Program-made: the position numbers and the translations under genes
Source: DASPLX01 sp035627375
GTDB lineage: Bacteria > Pseudomonadota > Gammaproteobacteria > Burkholderiales > Burkholderiaceae_D
Assembly: GCA_035627375.1 (NCBI GenBank)
Contig: DASPLX010000037.1
Coordinates: 62,001-126,000 of the forward strand
DNA length: 64,000 nt
Reading direction: 5' to 3'
Shown: positions 1 to 7,450 of the stretch, piece by piece
How positions within the stretch are numbered: the stretch's first letter is position 1
How the letters are laid out: each line of letters starts with the position of its first letter
Notes under the pieces: generated by a model
What the model was told of the DNA's origin: nothing
Database searches by the model: none
What the model saw: only the letters and a program-made list of their open reading frames with translations

Positions 1-1407
1 GGTGATGGTCTGGGTGGCGTCTTCAAGCGGCGTGTCGGGCAGGATGACCATGAATTCCTCGCCGCCGAAGCGGCCGATGACATCCATCGTGCGCAGCGTG
101 TCCTTGATGACGCGCACCAGGTGGATCAGGGCGTTGTCGCCCGCCACGTGGCCGTAGGTGTCGTTCAGGCGCTTGAAGTCGTCCAGGTCCAGCATGGCGA
201 TGCACAGCGGCGTCTGGCGCCGTTCCGAGCGCGCCTGCTCGCGCTCGAACACGTCGTCCAGGCCGCGCCGGTTGAGGCTGCCGGTCAACTGGTCTTCGCG
301 CACCAGTTCGCTCATTTCCTCGAGCTTCTTTTCCAGATCGTGGATGCGCGCCTCGGCTTCCTGCACTTCCTGGCGCGCCGAAATCATTTCGTCGCGCGAA
401 CGCAGGGCTTCGGCCTGCGTGACCTTGGTGTCGCGCATCACGTCGTCCAGGATCTTGGTCAGCTCGCCGATGTCCTTGGCCTTGCTGATCTGATGCGAAT
501 ACTTGTCGATCTTCTGGTGGTAGTCGCCGGTCGTCGCCGCGACGGCGGAGAGGCGGTCGATGAAGGTGATCATCATGTTCTTCATCGCCGCCTTGGCTTC
601 GGACAGGCTGTGCTTGAGCACGCCTTGCTTGTAGATCACTTCCTTCAGGCTGCGCGTCGCGTCCTTGAGCGCGCTGTGGCTGATCGGGCCGGACAGCAGG
701 TTCTGCACGCCGGCGATCTGGCCGGAGAGCCAGGCGTCGTCGTCCAGCAGTTCGCTGATGTTTTCCAGCAGCAGGTTGAAGAGGCGCAGCAGCAGCTCGT
801 GCTGTTCCGCCATGTCGCCGCTGCGGATCTCGATCTTGAAGCACAGCTGCTTCAGGCGCGTTGCCGCATCGGCGAGCCCTTGCTCGTTGGATGCGTTCTT
901 GATGGCCGCGGAAATGGCTTCCGCCTCTTCTACCAGGTCCGGCGCGTTTTGGAGCAGGGAGGCGACGGCGAAGGACAGCGTGCGCGTCAGCATGTCGCGC
1001 AGCATCTGCGACTGCGCATCAGGGCTTGCCGGCGCCGCCAGGCGGCTGTCGACGGCTCTTTCCGTCTTTTCCGGTTCCGCCTGGGCGACCAGGCGCACGT
1101 CCGCCGTCTGCTTCAGGTACTTTTCGATGAGCTGATCGAGCTTGCTGCTGTAATCTGCCCAGTCGCGCGTGGTGAGCGCGCGGTTGAATTGCACGCCATA
1201 GTCGCCGACGTCGCCCGGTATCTCGGCCAGGCTGGAGGAGAAATGGGTCAGCACGGTCTCGGCATTGGCGGAAGATGCGGTACCCGCGACTTCGTCATAG
1301 ATGTCGCGGTAGGCGTCGGGCGTCGGCGCGATGCGGCGCGCGGCCAGGCGGCGGAAGGTTTCTCTGGCGATGTCTGCTGGGTTTTGCTGTTCTGGTTGTT
1401 TTGACAT
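1..1407 (-). CDS. Diguanylate cyclase, GGEEF type (3' end outside window)
   Basis: This enzyme would make cyclic di-GMP from two GTP. The reading frame starts at the ATG at 1407 (MSKQPEQQNPADIA) and is still open at base 1, so the last part of the GGDEF domain is missing. The active-site GGEEF is at residues 448-452. Five residues upstream is RTMD (439-442), a product-inhibition I-site of the RxxD type. The first 330 residues or so match no domain I can name. A charged, coiled-coil-like stretch just before the cyclase domain probably carries dimerisation. No membrane segment or signal peptide is visible, so it is likely cytoplasmic. It is the most downstream of a run of minus-strand signalling genes, 160 bases from the response-regulator gene, and could have its own promoter. 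Confidence 0.9.
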   Translation of the reverse strand, partial: MSKQPEQQNPADIARETFRRLAARRIAPTPDAYRDIYDEVAGTASSANAETVLTHFSSSLAEIPGDVGDYGVQFNRALTTRDWADYSSKLDQLIEKYLKQTADVRLVAQAEPEKTERAVDSRLAAPASPDAQSQMLRDMLTRTLSFAVASLLQNAPDLVEEAEAISAAIKNASNEQGLADAATRLKQLCFKIEIRSGDMAEQHELLLRLFNLLLENISELLDDDAWLSGQIAGVQNLLSGPISHSALKDATRSLKEVIYKQGVLKHSLSEAKAAMKNMMITFIDRLSAVAATTGDYHQKIDKYSHQISKAKDIGELTKILDDVMRDTKVTQAEALRSRDEMISARQEVQEAEARIHDLEKKLEEMSELVREDQLTGSLNRRGLDDVFEREQARSERRQTPLCIAMLDLDDFKRLNDTYGHVAGDNALIHLVRVIKDTLRTMDVIGRFGGEEFMVILPDTPLEDATQTIT

Positions 1408-1567
1408 GGCGGCACTCACACTCCCTGAACGTGGGACTTCTTCGATGCCGGTATCTTATTAGCAGGCCGAAGCGCTCGATGTGTCGATTAGCAGTCCAAA
1501 CCCAGGCTAATTTACATCTTTGAAAGCCGGCTCACAAATCCGCGAGCCGGGAAAACAACAACTTGCC

Positions 1568-2221
1568 TTATTGTTCTTCGACCAGATGATTCTTGATGGC
1601 GTAGTGCGTCAGCTCGGCATTGTGCCGGAGTTTCATCTTTTGCAACAACCGCGAGCGGTACATGCTGACGGTCTTGACCGACAGCGTCAATGCGGCGGCG
1701 ATTTCGCTGACCGTCTTGCCCGAGGCGATCATGATCAGCGTCTGGTATTCGCGGTCCGACAGGGATTCGTGCGGCATCGCTTCGTGATCCTCGCTGACCT
1801 GGTTGGCGAGTTCCTGGGCCAGCGCCGGGCTGACGTATTTGCGTCCGGCGGCGACCTGGCGGATCGCGTTGACCAGTTCGTCGGGCGCGCTTTGCTTGTT
1901 GAGATAGCCGGAGGCGCCGGCCTTGAGCGAACGGATCGCGTATTGGTCTTCCCGGTGCATCGACAGCATCAGGATGGCCAGCTTGGGAAATTCCTTGCGC
2001 GCCTGCTTGAGAATCTCGATGCCGTTGCGGTCGGGCATGGAGATGTCGAGCAGCAGCACGTCGCACTTGCGCTTGCGCGCCAGCTTGATCGCCTCGCCGC
2101 CGGTCTCGGTGTCGCCGGCGACGACGATGTCGCCGGTATCGGCCAGAATCTGCTTCAACCCTTCGCGCACGATCGCGTGATCGTCTGCTATCAGGACCTT
2201 GATCGTTTCTTTTGCTGTCAT
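1568..2221 (-). CDS. Response regulator, NarL/FixJ (LuxR) family
   Basis: A 217-residue two-component DNA-binding regulator. The receiver domain covers about residues 7-122, with acidic residues D13/D14 and the phospho-acceptor D59 in LLLDISMPD. A LuxR-type helix-turn-helix fills the C-terminus (LSDREYQTLIMIASGKTVSE). I chose the ATG at 2221 (MTAKETIKVLIADDH) because the receiver begins directly after it; an in-frame ATG at 2257 would add 12 residues. It lies just downstream of the histidine kinase gene on the same strand, so the two form an operon and very likely a cognate pair. The signal and target genes cannot be read from the sequence. Confidence 0.93.
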   Translation of the reverse strand: MTAKETIKVLIADDHAIVREGLKQILADTGDIVVAGDTETGGEAIKLARKRKCDVLLLDISMPDRNGIEILKQARKEFPKLAILMLSMHREDQYAIRSLKAGASGYLNKQSAPDELVNAIRQVAAGRKYVSPALAQELANQVSEDHEAMPHESLSDREYQTLIMIASGKTVSEIAAALTLSVKTVSMYRSRLLQKMKLRHNAELTHYAIKNHLVEEQ

Positions 2222-2267
2222 GGTGTCGATGTCGGCGGCTGCGATGGCCGGTGCCACATTATGCGCG

Positions 2268-3305
2268 TCAGTCCGCGCGTCCCGTCAATGGAATCTTGAT
2301 GGTGACGACAGTGCCGCCCGCGCCGCCCGCGCCGATCGACACGTCGCCGCCGAGCGCCTTGGCGCGCTCCATCATGCCGCGAATGCCGAAGGATTTCGGC
2401 TTCATGCGATCGGCCGGCGCGATGCCGCGGCCGTCGTCGGTCACTTCCAGCCGCAGGTTGCGGTTGGTGCGGGATAGGCGGACCGCGACGCGGCTCGCCC
2501 GCGCGTGCTTGGCGATGTTGGTCAATGCTTCCTGGAACACGCGGAACAGGGCGGTCGCCTGGTCGAGATCGAGGTCGATCTCCTTCTGGTTCGACGTGAA
2601 TTCGCACGGAATGCCGGCCTGCTTTTCGAACTCCTTCGCCTGCCAATCGATGGCGGCCACCAGGCCGAAATCGAGCACGCCGGGGCGCAGGTCGCCGGAG
2701 ATGCGGTGCACGGCCTCGATGCTGCGATCGATCAGCGCGTCGACGTAGTTCGCCTTTTCGAGCAGCACGTTGTCGCCGGCGGGCAGCCGCCGGGTCAGCA
2801 GCGCGAGCGCCATCTTGATCGCCGTGAGATTGCCGCCGAGGTCGTCGTGGATTTCGCGCGCGATGCGGGCGCGTTCCTGCTCCTTGACGGTCTGGATATG
2901 GGCCGACAATTCCGCCAGCTGCTCGCGCGATCGCTTGATCTCGGCTTCCGCCAGCTTGCTCTGCGTGATGTTGGTCATGATGCCGTCCCACTGCACGCCG
3001 CCGTCGTGCGCGCTCGGCATGGCGCGCAGGTTGATCCACTTGATGTCCTTCCACTCCTCGATCCAGATCCGGCCTTCCCAGTTGCAGGCCTTCATCTCGG
3101 CGCGCGAGGCCCGCATCGCGTCGCAATAGGACGGACGGTCTTCGGGAAGGATCAGCTCGACGAACAGCGCGGCATCGGCGCGCAGGCGCTCCGGCGCGAC
3201 GCCGAGCAAGGCATGGCAGGCGTCGCTCAGGTAGGGAAACGCGCCGCTGCCGTCGGGGCGCTGCAGGAATTGGTAGACGAGGCCGGGCCAGTCCGCTTGC
3301 ATCAT
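2268..3305 (-). CDS. PAS-containing sensor histidine kinase (HisKA_3/NarX-like)
   Basis: A 345-residue kinase with no membrane segment. Residues 1-120 look like a PAS/PAC sensor, ending in WDGIMTNITQSKLAEAE, a typical PAC linker. A coiled-coil linker follows, then the HisKA_3 dimerisation motif RARIAREIHDDLGGNL with phospho-acceptor H153. The HATPase_c domain ends the protein, with an N-box (FQEALTNIAKHA), a G1-like DDGRGI and a glycine-rich end. Kinases of this class pair with LuxR-type regulators, which matches the gene 46 bases downstream. Being soluble, it probably senses an intracellular cue such as redox state or a small ligand; the cue is inference only. Confidence 0.92.
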   Translation of the reverse strand: MMQADWPGLVYQFLQRPDGSGAFPYLSDACHALLGVAPERLRADAALFVELILPEDRPSYCDAMRASRAEMKACNWEGRIWIEEWKDIKWINLRAMPSAHDGGVQWDGIMTNITQSKLAEAEIKRSREQLAELSAHIQTVKEQERARIAREIHDDLGGNLTAIKMALALLTRRLPAGDNVLLEKANYVDALIDRSIEAVHRISGDLRPGVLDFGLVAAIDWQAKEFEKQAGIPCEFTSNQKEIDLDLDQATALFRVFQEALTNIAKHARASRVAVRLSRTNRNLRLEVTDDGRGIAPADRMKPKSFGIRGMMERAKALGGDVSIGAGGAGGTVVTIKIPLTGRAD

Positions 3306-3342
3306 GGGGGAGATCGATCTTGTAATGGGCTGTATTTTGCCA

Positions 3343-5721
3343 TCAGGCGTTCGCGCCGGCCGCCGCCGCGAATTCGGGCGGCGTCCAGGCGGCGAGCCAG
3401 CCGGCGAACTGTTCGGCCGGCATCGGCTTGCTGATGAAATAGCCCTGGCCCTGGTCGCAGCCCATCTCGGCCAGCAGATGCCAGATGCCGGTGTTCTCGA
3501 GGCCTTCGGCCACGACGCGCAGCCCCATGTTGTGGCCGAGGTCGATGGTCGAGCGCACGATCTTGGCGTCGTCGGCGTCGCTTTCCATCTTCATGACGAA
3601 GGATTTGTCGATCTTCAGCTCGTCCACCGGCAGTCGCTTCAGGTAGGCCAGCGAGGAATAGCCGGTGCCGAAATCGTCGATCGCGAGTTCGGCATGCATT
3701 TCATGCAAGGCTTCCAGTGTCCCGAGCGCGCGGATCGGATCGTCCATGATCGCGCTTTCCGTGATTTCGAGGCAGAACGAGGAACTCGAGACCTTGTGGC
3801 GCGCCAGGATGTCGGCGAATTTCACGGGCAGATCCTGGTCGAGCAGGTCGCGCGTCGACAGGTTGACGGAAATCTTCGGAAACAATCCCTGCCTGCCGAG
3901 ATCGGCGCAGAGGGCGGCCGACCGTTCGAGCACCCAGCGCGTCAGCATGCGGATGAAGCCGGTCTGTTCGGCGAACGGAATGAAACTGTCGGGGAAGACC
4001 ATGCCGCGCTCGGGATGGACCCAGCGGATCAGGGCTTCCAGGCCGACCACCTCGCCGGTGGCGAGCAAGACCTTGGGCTGGACATACAGCCGGAATTCGT
4101 TGCGGTCGACGGCGCGCCGCAGTTCCGACAGCAGCGACAGATTGTTCTGGCTGCTCTTGTCGATCGAGGCCGAGTAGGCCACCGCTTCGTTGCCGCTGGT
4201 CTTGGCGACATACATGGCGACTTCCGCGTGCGACAGCAGGGCCTGTGCATCGGCGCCGTGCTCCGGATAGCATGCGATGCCGATGCCGGCGCCGAGATCG
4301 ATCGTCTGCTCGTCCAGCGAGATCGGCACTTCGAAGGATTTCAGGATGCGCGCGGCCACCGCCTTGGCCTGGTCGACGCCGGTATTCGGCAGCAGGATGG
4401 CGAATTCGTCGCCGCCGAGGCGGGCGATGTGGTCGGTTTCGTCGCAAATCTGCGATTTCAGGCGTTCGGCCACCTGTTTCAGGAGCGCATCGCCGAAGCC
4501 GTGGCCGAGCGCGTCGTTCACCGCCTTGAAGCGGTCGAGGTCCATCATCAGGATGGTGCAGTTTTCGTTGTGCTTTTGCGCGTGGACGATCGCATCCTGC
4601 AGGCGGTTCGTGAATTGGGCGCGATTGGGCAGATCGGTCAGCGTATCCCAGTAGGCCAGATGGATGATTTCACGCTCGCGCTCGGCGATGTCGTCGCGCA
4701 TGCTCTCGAACGCCTGGGACAGGTCGCCGATTTCGTCGGCGCGCTTGATGCCGATCTGCCCGCGGTACTCGCCGCGGCCGAACTGCTTGGCGATATCGGC
4801 CAGCTGGCGCAGCGGCTCGGTGATGCGGCGCGCCGTCACGAAGCTGCCGGCGGCGGCGAAGGCGATGCCGACGGCGGTCAGGAACAACAGGGTGACTTGC
4901 AGTTGGCGGTAAGGCGCGATCGCTTCGTCGATCGAACGCTGGAGCACGACGACCGCCGGCTTGGCGGAGGTCTTGGTCAGCGTGACGATGCGGGCGCTGA
5001 AGTCGCTGTCGCCGATGCTGAGCTTCGGGAAGAAGCCCATGCCTTCCGGCACATCCTTCAGCTGCAGGGCCAGGCTGGCCGCCTCGGCCGCCGGCAACGT
5101 CGAGGCGTCGGGCGTCCAGGCGCCGCGATCGTCCTTCGTCAGCACCGACACGTGCAGCGAGGACAGGGCGCGCATGTCGGCCGCCAGGCGCTGATCGATC
5201 GGAAAGGCCATCGCGACCCAGGCGACCACGATCGGCGCCTTGACCGGCACTACTACGATTTGATAGGGATGGTTGCCGTCGACACTGATGCCGTTCGCGC
5301 TGCCGGCGCGTTCCGCCTGTTCGACCAGTTTCATGACCGCCTGTTCGAGCCCGGCGGTATGGCTGTTCGTCGTCGTCGCCCGGACCCGGTGTTCGGCATC
5401 GATCAGCATCGTCAGGGCTGCCCCGATGCGGTCGCGGGCGGTGGACAGCGCGTCGCCGATCGTCTCCTGATCGTTGGTGCCGAAGGCTTCCTTGAAGCCG
5501 TAGTCGGCAGCCAGCAGGCCCGCGCCTTGGGTCAGTTTCTGGGCGTTCTGCTCGAGCAGGCGCTGGAACACCCGTTCGCCGATCGTCAATTCTTCCTGGA
5601 TCGATTTGCGCGCATTGTCGTGGATGCCCTTCTGGATCGCGAAGAAACCCACCAGCTGGATCGCCAGGATCAGCAGCAGGAACAGGGTGGCGATGCGGCT
5701 TTGCAGGCTGCGAAATTGCAT
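3343..5721 (-). CDS. Membrane HAMP-GGDEF-EAL cyclic-di-GMP protein
   Basis: A 792-residue inner-membrane protein that may make and/or break down cyclic di-GMP. An N-terminal membrane helix (about residues 10-29) is followed by a periplasmic sensor region of roughly 240 residues, resembling double-Cache domains. A second membrane helix leads into HAMP (ARRITEPLRQLADIAKQFGRGEY). The GGDEF motif is intact at residues 436-440. The EAL motif is intact at 562-564 (GLEALIRW), and the DDFGTGYSSLAYLKRLP loop of active phosphodiesterases is present. Both catalytic halves look competent, so the net direction cannot be predicted. It is on the same strand as the sensor kinase gene, 37 bases upstream of it, and could be co-transcribed. 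Confidence 0.93.
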   Translation of the reverse strand: MQFRSLQSRIATLFLLLILAIQLVGFFAIQKGIHDNARKSIQEELTIGERVFQRLLEQNAQKLTQGAGLLAADYGFKEAFGTNDQETIGDALSTARDRIGAALTMLIDAEHRVRATTTNSHTAGLEQAVMKLVEQAERAGSANGISVDGNHPYQIVVVPVKAPIVVAWVAMAFPIDQRLAADMRALSSLHVSVLTKDDRGAWTPDASTLPAAEAASLALQLKDVPEGMGFFPKLSIGDSDFSARIVTLTKTSAKPAVVVLQRSIDEAIAPYRQLQVTLLFLTAVGIAFAAAGSFVTARRITEPLRQLADIAKQFGRGEYRGQIGIKRADEIGDLSQAFESMRDDIAEREREIIHLAYWDTLTDLPNRAQFTNRLQDAIVHAQKHNENCTILMMDLDRFKAVNDALGHGFGDALLKQVAERLKSQICDETDHIARLGGDEFAILLPNTGVDQAKAVAARILKSFEVPISLDEQTIDLGAGIGIACYPEHGADAQALLSHAEVAMYVAKTSGNEAVAYSASIDKSSQNNLSLLSELRRAVDRNEFRLYVQPKVLLATGEVVGLEALIRWVHPERGMVFPDSFIPFAEQTGFIRMLTRWVLERSAALCADLGRQGLFPKISVNLSTRDLLDQDLPVKFADILARHKVSSSSFCLEITESAIMDDPIRALGTLEALHEMHAELAIDDFGTGYSSLAYLKRLPVDELKIDKSFVMKMESDADDAKIVRSTIDLGHNMGLRVVAEGLENTGIWHLLAEMGCDQGQGYFISKPMPAEQFAGWLAAWTPPEFAAAAGANA

Positions 5722-5754
5722 GGTGGTTCCGGGGCGGTGAATCGGTTCTTGGTA

Positions 5755-6363
5755 TTAGTTCTTGGTGTTGAGCCTGAAGCTGGCGCTGCCGTCGTCCGCC
5801 GCCAGGCTGAGCGGCTGTTCGGCGGCTTGCGCGCCTAGCGGCAGGTTGAAGTGCCAGGCCTTCAATTGATATTTGCCGGGCGGCAGGCCCTCGAGTTTCG
5901 CGCGGCCGGCGGCATCGGTCTTGGCGAACCAGGGCGTATTGACGATATGGATATAGGCCACCATGGTGTCGTGGATGTTGCAGCCGAGGACCACGGTGCC
6001 GGGCTTCTCGAAGTTGACCGGCTTACCCGGCGTGCCGGAATACAGCTTGAGCTCGAATACCTTGGTCGGCGAGAGCGAGTAGACATGGTGCCGCACGGTG
6101 TCGTTGTTGGGGAAGGAGATATCGGTGCCGGCCTGGACCACCGACACCAGCGGCAGGAACTTGCGTCCTTTCTGCTCGATCTCCAGCATCTTGTTCGGCT
6201 TCGGCACCGCTTGGCCCGAGAGCGGCTCCGCATAGACGGCGGCGTCCGCGAGCGGTTGTCCCGCGGCGTTGGTGACCTGGACCGAAACGGAAGCCGCGAG
6301 TGCGGATTGAATGGCAAGCGCCGAGACGAAAATCAAGGCGGCGGAAATCGGGACGGCTCGCAT
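5755..6363 (-). CDS. Periplasmic cupredoxin-like protein ("methylamine utilization protein" type)
   Basis: A 202-residue exported protein. The signal peptide covers residues 1-23 (ends SALA-A). A carboxypeptidase-regulatory or FN3-like strand region and a cupredoxin-like core follow. Possible metal ligands are H92/H93 (NDTVRHHVYS) and C128, H131, M134 (GCNIHDTM), the spacing expected for a blue-copper-like site. Proteins of this type are often labelled methylamine utilization proteins, but no mau genes are nearby, so that role is not supported. The start lies 34 bases upstream of the GGDEF-EAL gene end on the same strand, so it may head that operon. Copper binding is inferred from residues only. 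Confidence 0.75.
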   Translation of the reverse strand: MRAVPISAALIFVSALAIQSALAASVSVQVTNAAGQPLADAAVYAEPLSGQAVPKPNKMLEIEQKGRKFLPLVSVVQAGTDISFPNNDTVRHHVYSLSPTKVFELKLYSGTPGKPVNFEKPGTVVLGCNIHDTMVAYIHIVNTPWFAKTDAAGRAKLEGLPPGKYQLKAWHFNLPLGAQAAEQPLSLAADDGSASFRLNTKN

Positions 6364-6654
6364 GGCGAATAGGCTCCTGATGGCGTCGTTTCACGCGGCC
6401 CGCGCCGTTTGCCGGCATCGCAAGGCAGGGCAGCGGAAGAAACGAAGCGGAAAATCTGTTGATCGCTAACCGCAAGCGATGAAAGGCATTCGTCGCTTGA
6501 CCGGCGGAAATCTTACTCGGCCGACTTTATCACAAGTAACTTTTCGAATCGGCATATCGTGGCGGATGCCGTGTCTTGTTAGAACAGGGGAGGCGAACAC
6601 TATTGGCACCGGCTCGCGGGAAAAGTGGCTCCAAAGGGGATTGCGAAAAAGCAC
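6364..6654. other. Intergenic stretch without a recognisable gene
   Basis: I see no convincing gene between the divergent cupredoxin-like gene and the tRNA promoter. Short open frames on both strands lack homology and good ribosome-binding sites. The part near 6364-6450 presumably holds the minus-strand promoter of the cupredoxin-like gene, but no clear -35/-10 pair stands out. Confidence 0.5.
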
Positions 6655-6684
6655 TTCACAAACGAAATTGGATGGTGCTATAAT
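6655..6684 (+). promoter_or_regulatory. Sigma-70 promoter of tRNA-Arg
   Basis: A -35-like TTCACA (6655-6660) and a perfect TATAAT (6679-6684) are 18 bases apart. The mature tRNA starts 11 bases after the -10 box, so the 5' leader would be very short. Confidence 0.75.
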
Positions 6685-6694
6685 TTTGTCTTTC

Positions 6695-6771
6695 GCGGCC
6701 GTAGCTCAGCTGGATAGAGTACTTGGCTACGAACCAAGGGGTCGTGGGTTCGATTCCTGCCGGCCGCGCCA
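6695..6771 (+). tRNA. tRNA-Arg (anticodon ACG)
   Basis: A 77-base tRNA with encoded CCA. The acceptor GCGGCCG (6695-6701) pairs with CGGCCGC (6761-6767), followed by discriminator G and CCA. The anticodon stem CTTGG/CCAAG encloses CTACGAA, with ACG at 6729-6731. The T-arm GTGGGTTCGATTCCTGC is standard. The part from 6726 onward is repeated at 29230-29280, so the gene is the prophage insertion site and its 3' part was regenerated by the incoming element. Confidence 0.97.
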
Positions 6772-6776
6772 TTTAT
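6726..6776 (+). repeat. Prophage attL core (51-bp direct repeat in tRNA-Arg)
   Basis: This segment, from the tRNA anticodon-stem base G6726 through the CCA end and five further bases, is identical to 29230-29280. The match stops abruptly on both sides. The position (anticodon arm to 3' end) is the usual attachment site of tyrosine integrases, and an integrase-derived gene lies directly inside. Confidence 0.95.
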
Positions 6777-6791
6777 ACTGCAGTAAAATCA

Positions 6792-6825
6792 ACGGGTTAG
6801 ATGTGTCAGCATCTAGCCCGTTTTT
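6792..6825 (+). terminator. Rho-independent terminator after tRNA-Arg
   Basis: A 12-bp stem (6792-6803 with 6810-6821, one G-T pair) encloses a six-base loop and is followed by T residues. It lies just inside attL, so it came with the prophage. It ends tRNA transcription and also faces the convergent integrase gene. The right flank at 29289-29320 has a hairpin in the same relative position. Confidence 0.85.
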
Positions 6826-7229
6826 CTTTCCGTGCGTGAATTTTGCGTGACTTTTTTCAAAGCCGCCTCACGCTTGAGACTCTCCAAGCTGATATTCCAG
6901 CGGTTCGCCTCGGTCTTGATCTTCTCCAGCGCCTCGAAGATCTCGACGATCTGCGCCATGCTGTAGTGCGCCGTCATGGACTGCGTGCTGTGCCACAGGA
7001 TGTCCTTGTACAGCTCGAGGTAATGTGCGGCCGCTTCATCGAAGCGGCGGTCCATCCTCCGGACAACCGATTTTTCCCGGTTGATCCGGTCCATCTCCTG
7101 TGTCAGCCACGCTTCTGCTGACGCAAAATCAACGAAGCCACGTTGGAAAAGGCGCTCTCCCCGGTAGACCTTGTCGACGTTGTAGCCGGATTCCGTTTTC
7201 TGGATGCCGGCTGTTTTGGTGCGTCCCAT
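6813..7229 (-). pseudogene. int: Tyrosine integrase with in-frame deletion of the catalytic core
   Basis: A 138-residue frame where full-length relatives have well over 300. Residues 1-75 (MGRTKTAGIQKTESGYNVDK onward) match the N-terminal arm-binding part of phage tyrosine integrases. From about residue 80, LWHSTQSMTAHYSMAQIVE is the extreme C-terminal catalytic segment with the HxS and the tyrosine nucleophile. The middle, which should carry the first catalytic Arg and the HxxR motif, is missing without loss of frame. The start ATG 7229 has a good upstream GGGAG. The product may still bind arm sites but cannot recombine DNA, which would lock the prophage in place. Its tail and terminator lie next to attL, as expected for an integrase gene. 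Confidence 0.85.
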
Positions 7230-7450
7230 TGATTTACTCCCTGAATTTCGCCAGGACGTTCGCCACCGGCGGCAATTTTATACTCTTCCCAGGCGGCATC
7301 CAGCTCGGGGCGTTCGTAGATCTTCGATGTGCCAGCTTGTGTGGGATGGCAGTGCGGGGCGATCTGCTCGTCGAAGAAGCGGCGCTTCACGCCGAGATAG
7401 GCCATTGCTTCGGCGGTCGTGTATGGCCGGGGTCCGTCGCTTTCAGGCAC
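7103..7450 (-). CDS. Excisionase-like DNA-binding protein, 5' end at a deletion junction
   Basis: A 115-residue frame from a GTG at 7450. Residues 7-50 (TTAEAMAYLGVKRRFFDEQI, then SKIYERPELDAAWEEYK) look like a MerR/Xis-type winged helix used as a recombination directionality factor. It lies upstream of int on the same strand and overlaps it by 127 bases in another frame, which is more than usual; the real end could differ. The 5' end coincides with the point where the portal gene begins on the other strand, so the original N-terminus was probably lost or changed by deletion. The GTG start is a guess supported only by a weak AAGGG upstream. Confidence 0.5.
   Translation of the reverse strand: MPESDGPRPYTTAEAMAYLGVKRRFFDEQIAPHCHPTQAGTSKIYERPELDAAWEEYKIAAGGERPGEIQGVNQWDAPKQPASRKRNPATTSTRSTGESAFSNVASLILRQQKRG

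Noticed and set aside
3304..5838. An 844-residue plus-strand frame
   Set aside because: It is the antisense shadow of the HAMP-GGDEF-EAL gene, which has intact catalytic motifs.
7204..7422. N-terminal extension of the portal frame to ATG 7204
   Set aside because: This part is antisense to the integrase/excisionase genes and has no portal similarity. The portal pattern begins only near 7450.
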